A stretch of DNA of 64,000 nucleotides from Neelides folsomi (taxonomy: Eukaryota > Arthropoda > Collembola > Neelipleona > Neelidae). Of this stretch, positions 46,689-64,000 are shown in pieces. The stretch lies in NCBI GenBank assembly GCA_034687125.1, contig JAQGBZ010000215.1:1-64000 (forward strand), in the 5' to 3' direction. The notes beneath the pieces were generated by a model that was not told the DNA's origin, searched no databases, and was given only the letters and a program-made list of their open reading frames with translations. How positions within the stretch are numbered: the stretch's first letter is position 1; each line of letters begins with the position of its first letter. A program made the position numbers and the translations under genes.

Positions 46689-48959
46689 ATGGAAATTGAA
46701 GGAGAATGTGTAATCTGCAAGATCAAGTCAAAAAAGAAATGTGGCGGTTGTGACGATTTCCGATTTTATTGCTCACCCGAACACCAAAAGAGCCATTGGA
46801 AAGTTCATAAATACGAGTGCTCAAAGTTGTTTAGAATTGAAGATCATGAAAAGTTGGGCCATGTGTACAAGGCAAAGAAGAATATTCCTCAATTGACGGA
46901 GATTTTTAAAAGGAAACCACTTCTTGTTTTTCCACGGGATATTTACCATTCAGAATATTTTGACACGCCACATGCAATTCCAATATGCAGGAAATATGGC
47001 ACTCAAATGAATAATCCCAAGCGGGCATGTTTTGGCTGTTGTAAGCTACTTGTGCCAAATTCAATTCCACCAATTATTGATTATAATCGATGTTCCAAAT
47101 GCAGATGGCCGGTTTGCGACAAAAATTGTGAACTTGTAAATACATTAAATATACCTTGATATACAATATACTATAATACTATAATATAGGTATACCTTGA
47201 AATATACCATATATTTTTTATTCATATTTTATTTTTTTTTTTATTTTTTTAGAAACTTCACGAAGAAGAGTGTAAAATATTTGTTAGGAATAGAATCAGA
47301 TATGAAGAAGTTGTGCATTGGATTCCTCAACAACTCTACAATGCAATTGGACATCTTCGTCTTCTCATACTCAAAAGGACAAAGAGAGCAAAATATGAAC
47401 AATTTCTCAATTTGGAATTGGACACCGACGAAAATAGATTTCGCATTGCTTTCGAACCTTTGATGGTTTTAAAAAATTTTTTGTTTAACAGATGCTCGAT
47501 GCCAATTGTTGAAGATGATGAGTTTATGAGGGGATTGCCAATTTTATGCGTAAATCGTTACATTTGCAATCATCGCTCTGCATTAGATACAAGGTAGCAT
47601 TAAAACATATCGTATTATTAATTCATTCATTGTGGTTTATGGTTATGGTTAATAATTAAACTTTTACTAATTCAGATTTTTATTTTAAATAAATAAAATT
47701 AATTAAATTTTTAGATATGCTTCCATTATTTATGAAAGTGAAATTGGCGGGAAAGGAATGGTCTTGATAAACAGTTGCATGCCCAACACATGTCCTCTCA
47801 TTGATCCAGAAACGTTTGAAATGACCATCATGAGTGTTATATCAATTCCTGCAGATCTAATACTTTCAATTACTTACGACTCTTGTTGGCTCAATTCTAA
47901 ATATCTCCGTCCACTCCACAAACGACAAATATTGCTTGGTCAGAATGGTTACAGAAGGTGTAATTGTTGTCTCTGTATTTTTCAAGACAACTTGGGCAAA
48001 GTGCCAATTGATGAAAAAAACCCTCGCGACATTGTTGAAAAAGTTAAAAACTTTAAAATCACTGCAGTTAAATGCCAATGTGGCGGATTGCTCTCAATAT
48101 CTTTTTTAAGAGACAACGAATGGGTTTGGGAATGCGACAAATGTCCAGCGACGCTCTCAATGGATCAATATGACAAGATCCTCTCAGCCCTTGAGAATGA
48201 ATTCATGGCATTGAATAAGAACGGTAACGAGGATGACACAGATTTGATTATAAAAACAATTGCCAAAATTGAGAAAATGAAAACTAAAATTCATGAAACT
48301 AACGGACTCATTCATTTTGCATTGTTTACTCTTTGCCATATGATCGTTACACAAATCTTCAGAAATGGACAGAATTTGAACAGATTTATGTACATTTTTG
48401 AAGAATATTTCAACTTTATTGATCCAGTTTTTAATGTCAATTGGTTCCATTCAGGTATGTTTATCAATGCACTTTATTATTTATACAATCTATTGCATTA
48501 TACATTATAAATAATCAAATACATTATAAATTCAACAATTAAAAATAATTAAATTGTTGTTTTATTTTAGCTTTTTTAAGAATTTTTTACTCTTTGTTTA
48601 AAATTCGTGAACTTGGATTTGAACTTGATCGTGGAAAAATTGGACCTAAAGAATTGAATGATCGGATTGAGTATTTTTCTCATTCTTTAATGCATTCTTT
48701 TGCCGTCATTAGTAAAGATCCCTTAATGAATACTCATCACGGCAAAACTCAAACCAATCGGCTCATTTTGGAAACCATGGAGACTTACATTGACGAATTT
48801 GAAACTTCGTTGGAAAAGAAGAGAAATCAACCCGGGAACAATTCAATTAAATCTTATCACAATATCAAAGAACTTATGAATTTCAGAAAGCGGTTTGTAT
48901 CAATTACTTATTTTCCGGCTCAGATCAATGAACATGGATTTTTCCATTACTTCTTTTAA
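46689..48959 (+). CDS. SMYD protein (SET and MYND domain), arthropod-type (638 aa)
   Basis: Four exons: 46689-47135, 47253-47593, 47715-48454 and 48571-48959; 1917 nt, 639 codons. The N-terminus is an MYND zinc finger: CVICKIKSKKKCGGC, FYCSPEHQKSHWKVHKYEC. A split SET domain follows, with a second Cys-rich insert (ACFGCCKLL, RCSKCRWPVCDKNC). The core SET site reads INSCMPNTCP where active enzymes usually have NHSCxPN. Post-SET cysteines are RRCNCCLC, then CQCGG and WECDKC. SMYD proteins methylate histones or other proteins, or act as corepressors. The altered NHSC motif makes catalysis uncertain. The start at 46689 gives the usual short leader before the MYND finger. Confidence 0.88.
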
Positions 48960-49195
48960 TTTTTCTATTTGTAGAGGATTTTTATTCCTTTTTGAATTCG
49001 CCAAGTAGTGAAAAATTTCTAATAAATGATTCTACAAATATAATATCATGGTCGATGTTTTACTAATATTGTAATATAAATATGCTAAGCATTTAAAACT
49101 AAATTAATCACATATGAAATGAATATTATTTAATCAATATAAGGTAATTGTAATTATTTATTTAAAAAAGATTAATTTAAATTATGTTATATACA

Positions 49196-51807
49196 TTATC
49201 GTGGAATATGCAAAACTCTTGGTGCAAGCATAAGAGATGTTAAAGCACCAATGCTTGTCGATACAACAATTGTCATAACAGAAAGGGCCAAGATTTTATT
49301 CCCATAATCTACGATTTCGTCTGTGAGTCCAAATTGAATAGCTGTGGAATCCATTAATATTTTAAAATTAATAATAACAATAACTAAAATAAGTAGCAAT
49401 ACTAATATGTAATTAACTAAATATTAGTATAATACTTATTATTTTTTAATTGAACCTGTATCAATTGCAACAGGTCCAGTTGTAGCTTGAACTGTGCATT
49501 TAGGGATCCAGGCTAAGCATAAAAATAATTTCTCTTTCATCTTTAAATCTCCACAACTAACGAACGTAAAAACGGAAATGAGACGAACCTTTATAGAAAT
49601 AATGTTTCAAGTTTTTCATATTTTTCATAGAATAAAGAGTAAATAAAGTAGGTTTAGAAAACTTTACATACAGCCAGACTTAAACCAAGACAAATTACTC
49701 CTTTTAATATGAGATTCCAATCCACGATATGAAGATTTGTCCGAAATCCAACAATACCAAAAAGAATTGCTTGAGACAAAATCCAAATTTTATCGAAGGA
49801 CGCAATGAGTTTTTCCTATAAAATTAAATGAGATTAAAACATTCTTTAGCTTTAAATATTCAGAATCGCATAGTTGAAATTCCTTTTACATTAATATCAG
49901 TTTCGTCCTCTGAGCGCCAAATGGTAGAAGCCACAAGTGTATTTAAAAAACAGCCCAAAGGAGCTCCTAGAGGAAATCCAAGTTTTGGAAGCCCAAGATA
50001 GCTGATGATGCCGCAACTAAAAACTGCCAATACTCTTTCCAAATTACCTTTTCCCTATTTGAAATTAAAAATTTATTTCAATTTAATTAACTCAGCAACT
50101 TACAATAAAAATTAAAACTATGTCAAAGTAATAACAGACTAACTTTTCCGAATGCAATTCCATTAATTCCTCCCAAAAAGCATCCGAAAAGACCGCCAAT
50201 TAAAATTTCAAGAAACCCCCTTTTAAATCCTAGAGTAATATTTCCTAAACAAATATAAAATATTTTCATTAATTATTCGACCAATGGAAATGTTATATTT
50301 TTATTTAAGATAAATAAATATACCTTCTGAAAAAATAAATCCAAGCGTGATATTCGCCAAAGATATTGCCAAAAGAGCATCAAGACCACAAGCCGTTCGT
50401 GAAATTAAAATGGCGCGGTTGTCCGAAACTCCGCATCTCTCAAATGCAGCTAAATATGGCAAAAGGCCCACGCCGCTCATCGCCGACATTATACATCTTT
50501 ATTTTACGTCATATCCTTATTTTGAATTAATTCTTAAGGAAAAAGTTAATTATGATTTTACCCAATTAAAGCTGCCCATTGGAAGGGAAATTCAAGGATA
50601 AAATAAAAGAAGCAACAGGCTGCGGCTGCTTCAAACAAACAAGAACCAACGACGAGTTGAGGAATAATCCTTTTGTATTCTTTAATTGAAGATGGATTTA
50701 CATTTAAAGCTCCTTTGGTTAGAACAATTACAATAGAAATCATTCTGAAAATTTTAATGATGGAATTTTTTAATTTTATACACAAACTCATAGAGAATAA
50801 AATTAACATTTATAATTAAAAGATTTTCATTTCAAAATCTCAAACTACCAAAATTAATAAATACCTGATTGGATAAGATATCGATCTTTTAATTGTAAAA
50901 TAAGGACCAGCATAAATTTGCAAATTTCCTAAAAGAAGCCCAGCTGAAAGCATTCCTAATAATGGAGGAAGTCGAAGAGATTCAAACAAAATTCCTAAAA
51001 CCAAATTTATTAATCCATTTTTAACAATGAGGGATTTATCCATGGTCTAGATGAATATTAAGCATTTTTTTAAAATATACTAACTACGTAATTACACTTA
51101 ATGTTAATGGGTAATTACCGAAAATAATGGAAGTTATTTCCAGAAAACCAATTACAAATAAAGACCCTTTTGGTGGAATTGCCAATTCATCGAATAAAAT
51201 GTAAAATATAATCCAAATAGCAATTGAGTAGAAAAAACAGGAGAAGAAATATTTTAATGTGGCCTAAAAATTAAATCAATTTTGATATTCATATTCAAAT
51301 CATTAAGGGGGAATTACAGTCGTTGGCTGCCAGGAATTCCATCTTAAGCTTTTAATGCTTTTCAAACTTAATCTCCTTGTTTTATTCTCAGGTTTTTCCT
51401 CCAATTTGGGGTCAATGTTATTGCGAAGATCGGGTAATATGGAAAATGATACAACTGAAATATTTGAAAAACTCGATTCAGATCCATTTCTTTTATGGTG
51501 ATTTCCAGAGCTATTTAAATATATGAAAAATAATTAATTACTATACAATTATTTTTTATTATTTGTATATTGTAGGTAGAAGATGTATTTAATCTTTATT
51601 ATATAAGGAAAAGAATACATATTATAATTAATTTTTTTATGATAAAATTTATAAAAATTTTGAAGCTTACTTTTTTGCATTTAATATAGAAATGGGGCTG
51701 ATTGGCCTGATTGGAGTCAGTGAGATATTTATCATATCATTTTTGATAATCTCTGAACTTTTTATTTTATTCACGTTGATTACTTTGTCTTTTCCTACAC
51801 TTTCCAT
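49196..51807 (-). CDS. Sodium/proton antiporter-like protein, NHA/SLC9B family (574 aa)
   Basis: Eleven exons from 51671-51807 down to 49196-49341 (others 51318-51510, 51096-51263, 50865-51046, 50562-50744, 50324-50496, 50144-50244, 49890-50054, 49672-49815 and 49456-49588); 1725 nt, 575 codons. A polar N-terminal tail precedes about twelve membrane segments of the CPA2 fold. Landmarks are LRLPPLLGMLSAGLLLGNLQ, ISIVIVLTKGALNVNP and WIPKCTVQATTGPVA. At the ion-binding helix, where human SLC9B2 as I recall it has SFDDILAI, this protein has GLDALLAI (codons at 50376-50381). One of the paired aspartates is therefore Ala. The preceding SPAVV-type motif is also changed (MSGVGLL). Family is clear; transport activity is in doubt. 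Confidence 0.92.
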
Positions 51808-53316
51808 ATTAGGTTTGCTTATTCAGAACATAGTGAAAATAACATGAGCCCAACCTTGACTAAAAGCTTTTGGAAATGTTGAAGAAATCTGCATTTAAAT
51901 TATTCATTATATGAATTCCAAAACCAATTCATTCTCATTTCTTATCTTAATTCTCTTTGTAAAATGAGAAAAGAATGGTGAAGAATGTGATGATAATTCA
52001 AATTTTATATTCCAAAGACTCATTAACAATACAGCTTATCATCATTAATAATTAACGATTCATTTTATGGTCAAGAAAGGGACTTCTGAGCTACGGAAAT
52101 TTGAATATTTTGATCATTTCTCCTACTTTAATATTTTACTAATAGGAAGGTATGTATAATTTGTTTGTATATAATCTGTCCTAATTATAACAAAGTAAAA
52201 CATCATTGAATACTAAATAATTGTAATTCAATAAAAATTTGTAATATATTATTATATAAAACCTTAAATGGGCTTTATTTAATTTTATTAATATAATTTT
52301 TTAAGTTAAATCACCTTTTATAAAATTTAATCAAAACGCACGAATTGAAATTATTTCATATGATGTGCAAAATTACAATAACGCTAAAGGGGACGATTGG
52401 ATGTTTTTCATTTTGGGACCCATCTTCACAACAAAAGTGTATAGAAATTTCATCAGATTATAAAATATATGATTTAGAAAATTGAAAATTAATTTCACTG
52501 TTCATTGTTTCTACAATTTTGCATATGATTAATACGTTGAAATTTAAGGAAATAAACTTTTCTAAACAACACTTGTATTTAAGATTTGAAAATATGGTTT
52601 ATTTATTATAGTTTTGAACCATGTTGTAATTCTATTCAATGTTATACTCTCTGAGTTTGCGATAATTGTGAGGGATATGAAAAAAAGATTGAGATATTTA
52701 TAGGCGTAGGCGTATATGCTGAATAATTAGAATTACAAACTTTACGACTTTTGATCGTTTCAATATAATAAAAATGTGAAATCACTTTATTAATATTTAA
52801 ATTGTGTTTGTGTATTATAAATAATCCAAACAATGAAACCATAAATGTTATTAATCATTCGTAACATATACTTTGACCTTATTGAATTGAAAATGTATTG
52901 AATTTCATAAACATTATGGTAATTTAGGCCAAATTTCTAATAATTAAAATGATATCACCCATTAGTCGTTTTTATTTTTACTCCATTTTTAAACTAAAGT
53001 TGCAATTTGACCACCTTTTACCATATATCAATAGAATATTTTATTTTAAATTTATTTATGAACATTTTAGAATAAATAATTTTTAAATAAAATTCAATTT
53101 AAATAATATATGTACTGTAAAGTAAAAGTTCGCTATTGGCTTCCCCCACTTTTAATTTTTTAGATCATTATTTAGATTAACACTGAGTAAATATAATTGT
53201 GATAGATTATAAATACCTATGTTAATCTAAATGATGATCAAAAAAATTCTAAAAAGCGGGAACTCTAAGCGAACTTTTACAAGACAATTGTTTAGATTAT
53301 TTATGTACCTTTACAT
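51808..53316. other. Intergenic with one foldback element
   Basis: About 1.5 kb with no gene recognised, apart from the foldback element at 53122-53280, which is listed separately. Confidence 0.45.
53122..53280. mobile_element. Foldback MITE, 159 bp
   Basis: The ends are inverted copies: GTAAAAGTTCGCT on the left, AGCGAACTTTTAC on the right. Imperfect complementarity then continues inward to TTTAGATTA/TAATCTAAA around a roughly 40-bp loop. It ends 37 bp from the stop of the lectin-protease gene. No open frame. Confidence 0.8.
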
Positions 53317-55237
53317 TTAGTAATTTATATCTGAGAAATCTCTTTTGGCATTTTCATATTGATCATCAGTTTGTGAATTCCATTTTTTGCGAAAAGCATT
53401 TGTAAGGTTTATGGCTTTTAAATTAACTCCCGTTGCTCCGCTCCAGAAATGAACAAATTCTCCCAAGTTCATGCGTCTTGCATACACACGGTCATTTTTT
53501 GGAAAATGGAGAACAATGAGCATGAAATATTTATTCAAAACTTCACCTCCTCCATAATCCCTCCAAATCGGATGAAACCAATCCCTGGTCAAATTTTCGT
53601 CGTCGTTATTAATGAAAGATTTTAGGATAATATCTGCTTCAGCCGATCGTCCAACTCCATGTAAAACATCAACCATAAAAATAGGTGCAAATTGGCTGTC
53701 ACCCCAAACATCAAAACTCGGCGATCCAACAAATCCCGAATAACAAGATTCAACAATATGAGAGATTTCATGGAGTATAATATCCCGACCCCATTCTAAC
53801 AATAAGAAATTAAAATATTCAAACTTAAATAATTTTTCAAAATTTTACATATACAATAGGTTAGGTATAATATGCATAAAGTTATTTGAATATAATTTAA
53901 ATTACCTGGTTTTAGTATTGGGTTAGCGCCAACATCAATTAAATTTCTAAATCCATGAATATTGAAAAAGAAATATCCAGGATGTCCACCCATGGATTTC
54001 CAATGGAAAACTCCATATAAAATTCCATCTGGACCAAAATTCCCATAAAGATTCTTAACATATCTCCAGACATCTGGAATTAAATGCTGAAGGAAGTTGA
54101 AACTTGAGGGCATATTATCCGCATAGTAAATTGCAACATCTTGATCTTGATAAACACGTTTAACTTTGTCACTGTGACCATGCCATGATTCATCAATTAT
54201 TTCTGGAGGTTCTGAATTCTACAAGAATTAGTTCAATATAAGTAATATAGTAATTCAATATTTATAAATCTTAAGTTTTAGATATATTTTATATCAATTA
54301 CAAAATTTTCAAACGTCCACAATTGGCTTTTATCGTTGTTATCGCAAGTATTAGTCTTAGCAGTCGTTTGATCTCTAGATAAAAGATTATACAAAATGTG
54401 AAAAAGTAATCATTGTGATTTCCATAAAATACATGTTGATATTTTTAACAAGAATATCGAGAATAAATGAATGAAATAAATAAAATGATAAAAAATAAAT
54501 TAAAAACCCATGGACAGAAAGACATTTTTTTGATTCTCTATTTATAATCTGATATCCAATACAGTTACATTTTAAAATCCATCTTTGATTCAATTTTCCA
54601 AAGTCAGCCTAAAATAAATTAATTTTTTAAAAATATTACATTACAGCCTTATATACAAGGTGGTCACGCGTTAACACTTTTTTTATACATAGCAACGTAT
54701 ATTAAAAATAGTGTTAACGCTTGACCACCCGATATTAGTTTTAATTTGTTATTTTTATATGTACAATATGTAATATGTTAAAAAAATGAATTTACGTTAG
54801 TTGTAATCCTGTTGTAATAAATATCTTCTGTCATAACTTTTAGAGTTTTTCCATTTTGAGAATAAGATAAAAAATCAGATCCAGCATTTACATTTAATGC
54901 TCGATCTTAAATTAAATAAATTGTTAATTAACGTAAAGTTAATTTAAAGTTTTAATTATAATTAAAATGTTATTTTTTACCAAGATTAACGACCCATTTC
55001 TGATTATGGGAATCTTCAGGCAATTTTGTAATAACTTCTACTCCATCGGCGACATTTGAAATTAAATCTAAATACTTAAATATATAATAAACGATAATAA
55101 TCATAAGTTTTCGCTGCTCTAATACTTTATTACTTTATCACCTTGTTATTTAAATTGTTCTTGAACCTTAAAACGTCTCCATTTGTCAATTTAAATGCAA
55201 ATAAGAATATCAAAATAATAAAAACAAGATTTTTCAT
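53317..55237 (-). CDS. Secreted beta-trefoil (ricin-B-type) lectin fused to an HEXXH putative metallopeptidase domain (421 aa)
   Basis: Seven exons: 55142-55237, 54981-55074, 54796-54905, 54508-54608, 54302-54374, 53906-54218 and 53317-53795; 1266 nt, 422 codons. Signal peptide MKNLVFIILIFLFAFKL. Residues of about 30-150 form a ricin-B-type beta-trefoil, with QxW-like repeats (HNQKWVVNL, NQRWILKC, KSQLWTFEN) and cysteine pairs. The second half holds ILHEISHIVES, a zinc-protease HEXXH motif (53758-53772), inside SPSFDVWGDSQFAPIF and WFHPIWRDYGGG blocks. I do not recognise this peptidase-like family. The lectin domain alone is a sugar-binding module, not evidence of a toxin. A 71-bp foldback element lies in intron 3. 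Confidence 0.8.
54659..54729. mobile_element. Minimal foldback element, 71 bp, in an intron
   Basis: GGTGGTCACGCGTTAACACT and AGTGTTAACGCTTGACCACC are inverted copies around a loop of about 30 bases. It lies within the intron between 54609 and 54795. Confidence 0.8.
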
Positions 55238-56100
55238 TCTTGGATGACTTTTATTTAAGCAGGTTTAAATTATTTTTTATTTAATAAAAATCTATATATA
55301 ATGTAGACATCTAAGCAAGGTATATCGTTAAAGATAAAAGCAAAAATAACCCAACTTGTAACGTTTTATTAAAAATTATTTTTCTTCAATAATTGATATA
55401 ACAAATGAATACCAATTATTAAAAAGCAGCTTATTTATGTACTTTTATCGACAAATTCCAAGAATTGGAATCATTTAATTCAAACATTATAAAAATCTAA
55501 CTTAACTCCCACTTAATGACTTCAAGTTCAATTAAATATAACTATTACAGCATTTATTTGCGTCTTGTTATTTTTCGCTATAAAATGATGCAATTGAAAT
55601 GAATGATCACATTGACTTTTTATCTAATGTCTAAGGGTAAAGCTTGATATAAGGTCAACGCTGCTCGCAATTTTATTAAGAATATCTGTACGTGCATTCG
55701 CATACATGTGCATTTTGTACGTAACTACCATTCTACGTTTCTACCGTATTATCTTTTAGTTCGAAAATAGCGTTAAGAAATTAATCATGAAACTTTTGAT
55801 TAAACAAGAATACGCAAGTAATTACTTTGATTGTACAATTTTAACACTTATTAAGCCAAATAGTTACAATTTATGCAACTTAAATTTACAGTTTCCAACA
55901 GCATGCATAAGAACATGAATATAAGATGATTCTTAAAAATATTTATATAAATTAATTGATTATTTTTTACATGAAAACGAATATCATATTAAAACCATAC
56001 TTATAAACTCTAATTCATGGAAGATAAATCTTATTGTTACACAGATTATATTTATGTGCATAAATAGTACACAGATATTTACATGTAATATTAAATATAT
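55238..56100. other. Intergenic, no gene seen
   Basis: Holds the upstream region of the lectin-protease gene and the 3' end of the receptor kinase gene. AT-rich and unremarkable. Confidence 0.4.
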
Positions 56101-62031
<5,931 letters not shown>

Positions 62032-62493
62032 CTTCAATTTTAATAATTAATTCAATTTCTAAACTTCAATTAAATATATTTCATGTACTTTTCAGTACGA
62101 TAGTGCACTGTTAAGTGAAAGTATTTTTTTTCCTTTATTGGAAAACCCAAATCAAATTCTCTATTACACATTCAGCATAAAAGATATTTTTGGACGAAAA
62201 AACAGGAAAGTTTTTCCATTTATATTTTCCTTATGGAACAAGTGCAAAAGTATGGTAAAGAAATTGATATTAAATATGCATATGTACATTGATTTAAGAT
62301 TACATACATACTTATTACATATATACTGCACCAATACAGCATTATTGTATTTATATACACACGCAATAAATGACTATGGATGTGAATATAAAATATTTGA
62401 AAAAAGTATACATACACATTGCTTCACTTCTTTTCACATACCATGTAGTCTCAACCATATGAAGTTCATAACTTTTATTCCCTTCATTCGATT
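62032..62493. promoter_or_regulatory. RTK upstream region up to the transposon edge
   Basis: About 460 bp between the RTK start codon and the Tc1 terminal repeat. No TATA box at a convincing distance. A plus-strand open frame at 62138-62530 is AT-codon filler running into the transposon. Confidence 0.35.
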
Positions 62494-64000
62494 ATTCTAT
62501 AATTTTAGCCTAATATACTCTAACATATGAACTAACAAACCACTAATTATAGGACAATTTAGTTGACTATGATCAAAATTAAAAATCACTATATGGGGGA
62601 AATGAGATTTTGGATAGAACATAAGTATTCACATACATTTACTTAAAATGTGGATTACATGCTTTAATTTAATTTTAATAACTGGTGTGATTTCCCTTCG
62701 CCTTGATAAGCTCAGCAACTCTTTTCGGCATCGATTCGACGAGTTTCCGAGGCACTTCTGGGTCGATGTTGGACCAAGTCTCCTTCAAAATAGCGATCAG
62801 GTCATTTTTGTTCTTCGGCCTTCTTTCAATTAGCTTTTTCTCCATGTGAGCCCAGAGATGTTCTATGGGATTCATGTCTGGACTCTGGGCAGGCCACGGG
62901 AGAACATTTATTTTGTTTTTTGCAAACCAAGACTTCACAATTTTAGAAGTATGCTTCGGATCATTGTCCTGTTGAAAGATGTACTTTCTTGGCATTCCTG
63001 CCATTCTCGCAGATTCTTTCAAATTGCCTTCGAGTATTTCAATGTAATTTTCCTTTTTTATAATCCCTTCGATGATGTGAAGTTTTCCAACTCCTCCATA
63101 CCCCATAGAACCACAAACCATCACGGAACCTAAAAGTAAACACATGAGTCATATGAAGTAAAAGCTGCTTTCTCTTTACCTCCACGGTGTTTAACGGTTG
63201 GTCGTACATACTTCGGATTTAAAGATGTCCCGGGTTCCCTCCAGACGTTTCGACCTTTTCCATGACCAAACAAGTAATATGGACTTTCGTCTGATCATAA
63301 TACGTCTTTCCATTGCTCCATTGTCCAATCTCGATGATCCTTGGCCCACTTCAATCTTGCTTTGATGTGTCAGGGTTTCAATAGGGGCTTCTTTCTGGCA
63401 ATACGAGAAACTTTGCCAATTTCTTTTAAACGCCTTTGCACAGTTATTGGTGAAATCTTGACATCATGTTGGTCTTGAATTTCACAAGAGATTTAACGTG
63501 AAGATAGGAATGACTCAATTGTGACTTTTCGTTTAATTGCCCTATCTATACGAATAGATGTTTTGCGCGGGGGACCACTTCGTGGCTTATTTCCAATTAA
63601 GCCTTTTCTTATATATTTTTTAACTATTGAGCACACAGTGGATCGACTTAAACACAACCTTTTTGCAATTTTTAGGTAACCTAAACTTCTTTCATGTAAT
63701 TTTATGATTAATTTTCTTAGGTCAATAGAAAGTTCTTTACCAAGTCCTATTTCGGAATAAAGAACAAAAGAAAGATGAAATTATTTACCGCTTAGTTATG
63801 TTTGATAATTTAACATCTTATTACATTAATATATTGAAAACATTATTCGTCAAAACATCTTAAAATCTTATGTATTTCAATACTTGTTCTATACAAAATC
63901 TCATTTCCCCCATATTACGATTTTTAATTTTGGTCATTGTCCTATAATTAGTGGTTTGTTAGTTCATATGTTAGAGTATATTAGGCTAAAATTATAGAAT
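62494..64000 (-). mobile_element. Tc1-like DNA transposon with long terminal inverted repeats, right end cut by the window
   Basis: The stretch 62494-62632 is repeated in inverted orientation at about 63877-64000, with few differences. It includes ATTCTATAATTTTAGCCTAA and, further in, ATGGGGGAAATGAGATTTTG. The match runs to the last base of the window, so the outer boundary of the right repeat, and perhaps of the left, is not seen. The interior encodes a degenerate transposase on the minus strand. Confidence 0.88.
62675..63746 (-). pseudogene. Tc1-family transposase, inactivated by three stop codons
   Basis: Two segments, 63180-63746 and 62675-63129, are joined across a 50-bp sequence with intron borders. 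The join restores KHRGG-SVMVCGSMGYG, the KHGGGSVMVWG block of Tc1 transposases. The N-terminal helix-turn-helix region is present (LSIDLRKLIIKLHERSLGYL, LCLSRSTVCSIVKKYIRKGL). The DDE residues are in SDESPYY, QQDNDPKHTS and SPDMNPIEHLW. In-frame stops lie at 63493-63495, 63370-63372 and 63295-63297; the last replaces the Trp normally before SDES. The protein cannot be made from this copy. An initiating exon further out was not found. Confidence 0.9.

Noticed and set aside
51086..51100. Earlier GT donor after IIF in NHA exon 3
   Set aside because: It would put the next exon in a frame with an immediate stop; the GTAATT at 51095 keeps phase 0 and gives an exact total length.
62138..62530. 130-codon plus-strand open frame
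   Set aside because: AT-biased filler that runs into the Tc1 terminal repeat; the same repeat sequence occurs inverted at the other end without coding sense.

Overview
The window is eukaryotic, strongly AT-rich nuclear DNA with compact multi-exon genes and mostly short (50-350 bp) GT-AG introns. Gene content (bursicon alpha, a TRPgamma-like channel, a CYP2-clan P450, GMC oxidoreductases, lipocalins, a divergent ionotropic receptor, an Ig-domain receptor tyrosine kinase) points to an arthropod, probably a hexapod. A short run of the pentamer TTAGG/CCTAA near 61.67 kb fits an insect-type telomere repeat. The F-box/LRR-like, SMYD and Ig-RTK genes remind me of springtails (Collembola), but that is an inference and I cannot name a species.

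Layout. 1-1.8 kb: ends of two small inverted-repeat elements and an orphan coding-like fragment. 1.8-7.3 kb: head-to-head cytochrome P450 (minus) and GMC oxidoreductase (plus). 7.5-11.4 kb: a small C-type-lectin-like gene (minus), an ionotropic-receptor-like gene (plus) with two frame breaks, and a C2H2 zinc-finger gene (minus) with one. 12.3-16.5 kb: tandem array of three secreted lipocalin-like genes. 17.2-20.1 kb: SLC23 nucleobase/ascorbate transporter; 20.3-22.2 kb: F-box/LRR-like protein. 24.9-28.2 kb: prolyl oligopeptidase with a signal peptide. 28.4-29.4 kb: small single-pass membrane protein. 29.7-35.4 kb: TRPC/TRPgamma channel in 19 exons. 35.9-38.7 kb: unrecognised 276-residue protein. 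40.7-41.4 kb: bursicon alpha. 42.2-44.6 kb: LSG1 ribosome-export GTPase. 44.8-45.7 kb: SSU72 phosphatase. 46.7-49.0 kb: SMYD protein. 49.2-51.8 kb: NHA (SLC9B) antiporter. 53.3-55.2 kb: secreted beta-trefoil lectin fused to an HEXXH domain. 56.1-62.0 kb: Ig-domain receptor tyrosine kinase. 62.5-64 kb: decayed Tc1-like transposon that continues past the window.

Exon models were built by hand from reading frame, GT/GC-AG sites and phase. For most genes the summed coding length is an exact multiple of three and the product matches the usual family size. That is the main reason for high confidence, and it also isolates the true frame breaks. The genes do not form a pathway; they are ordinary neighbours in a gene-dense arthropod region. 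The more unusual material is: a lectin-HEXXH fusion, a secreted prolyl oligopeptidase, an NHA antiporter lacking one of the paired membrane aspartates, an RTK with HGD in place of HRD, three GC-AG introns, and at least eight small inverted-repeat elements, three of them in one CCATGG-rich family.
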